Source: Calditrichota bacterium (lineage in GTDB: Bacteria; Zixibacteria; MSB-5A5; GN15; FEB-12). Taken from it: a DNA stretch of 5,115 bases. The first letter of the stretch is position 1. Each line of letters starts with the position of its first letter. The DNA lies in the NCBI GenBank assembly GCA_030641085.1, contig DAOWIC010000328.1:1-5115 (forward strand), in the 5' to 3' direction. Under the pieces are notes generated by a model, which searched no databases, was not told the DNA's origin, and saw nothing but the letters and a program-made list of their open reading frames with translations. Position numbers and translations under genes: made by a program. This document shows positions 4,812 through 5,115 of the stretch, in pieces.

Positions 4812-5115
4812 GCCTGTGCCTGATGGAGCTTGGCCAGTTGCGAGGCCAGATGAATCGCGAGTTTGTCAATCGCCTCGAGAGTGGGTAGATGGTCGGCGGC
4901 GGTTCCCTTTTTGCGGAAGTCCGGTGAGCCGTAGGTGATCAGACCCTCATTGACAACCTCAACCCATTTGAAAAATCCGGCCACCACGCGGCGCGCACCT
5001 TCGTACCATCCGTTTTGGCCACCGACCAGGATGATCGCGCCCGGGCGCTTGCGGTCGAGGAGCTTGATGAACCGATGCTCCGGATCGGTGTCCTGATAAT
5101 CGGGCGGGCGGATAC
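4808..5115 (-). CDS. Probable flavodoxin-like NAD(P)H-dependent FMN reductase, 5' end outside window
   Basis: Only the last 101 residues are visible, reading in from base 5113. GAIILVGGQNGWYEGA at visible residues 25-40 looks like the central beta strand and following FMN-binding loop of flavodoxin-fold reductases and iron-sulfur flavoproteins. A helix with FFKWVEVV comes next, then a strand ending in ITYGSPD at 59-65 and a final helix LEAIDKLAIHLASQL at 79-93. This strand-helix-strand-helix order fits the C-terminal half of that fold. The N-terminal phosphate-binding loop is outside the window, so the assignment rests on partial similarity. The stop TGA overlaps the methyltransferase ATG by four bases. 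That suggests a two-gene unit of a redox protein and a methyltransferase, but no pathway can be named. Confidence 0.55.
   Translation of the reverse strand, partial: IRPPDYQDTDPEHRFIKLLDRKRPGAIILVGGQNGWYEGARRVVAGFFKWVEVVNEGLITYGSPDFRKKGTAADHLPTLEAIDKLAIHLASQLAKLHQAQA

Overview
This is an ordinary bacterial chromosomal region of moderately high GC with short, AT-richer spacers. Every gene I can support lies on the minus strand, so transcription runs from high to low coordinates. All the long plus-strand frames are antisense shadows. No tRNA, rRNA, CRISPR array, transposase, phage gene or attachment site was seen. The gene set and divergent sequences suggest a non-model Gram-negative-like phylum (for example the Zixibacteria/Calditrichota/FCB neighbourhood). 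That placement is an inference, not a demonstration.

Upstream unit (5115 down to 4149): the C-terminal part of a probable flavodoxin-like FMN reductase overlaps the start of a class I SAM-dependent methyltransferase by an ATGA junction. No convincing intrinsic terminator follows. A spacer of about 190 bases then carries a good sigma-70-type promoter, with a short palindrome over its -35 box, and a 5' leader of about 84 bases with two hairpins.

Downstream unit (about 4041 down to 1): rpmE (ribosomal protein L31, zinc-cysteine form), a DUF1385/YqhQ-family membrane protein, prfA (peptide chain release factor 1), an unrecognised six-TM membrane protein, and prmC (release factor glutamine methyltransferase, cut by the window edge). 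The theme is translation: L31 is part of the ribosome, RF1 terminates at UAA/UAG, and PrmC methylates the GGQ glutamine of RF1. The two membrane proteins have no established link to termination.

The most unusual observation concerns the stop codons. rpmE and the DUF1385 gene both end in UAG, which only RF1 decodes, and both lie upstream of the RF1 gene. The 120-base spacer after the rpmE UAG is completely open and in frame with DUF1385. The frame after the DUF1385 UAG stays open for 27 codons and closes at a UGA 8 bases into the overlap with the prfA start. A 10-bp stem begins 9 bases after the rpmE UAG. This layout could couple RF1 shortage to more ribosomes reaching prfA. It is a hypothesis that chance could still explain, and it needs comparative testing. 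No clear-cut novel system of the defence or mobile-element kind is present.
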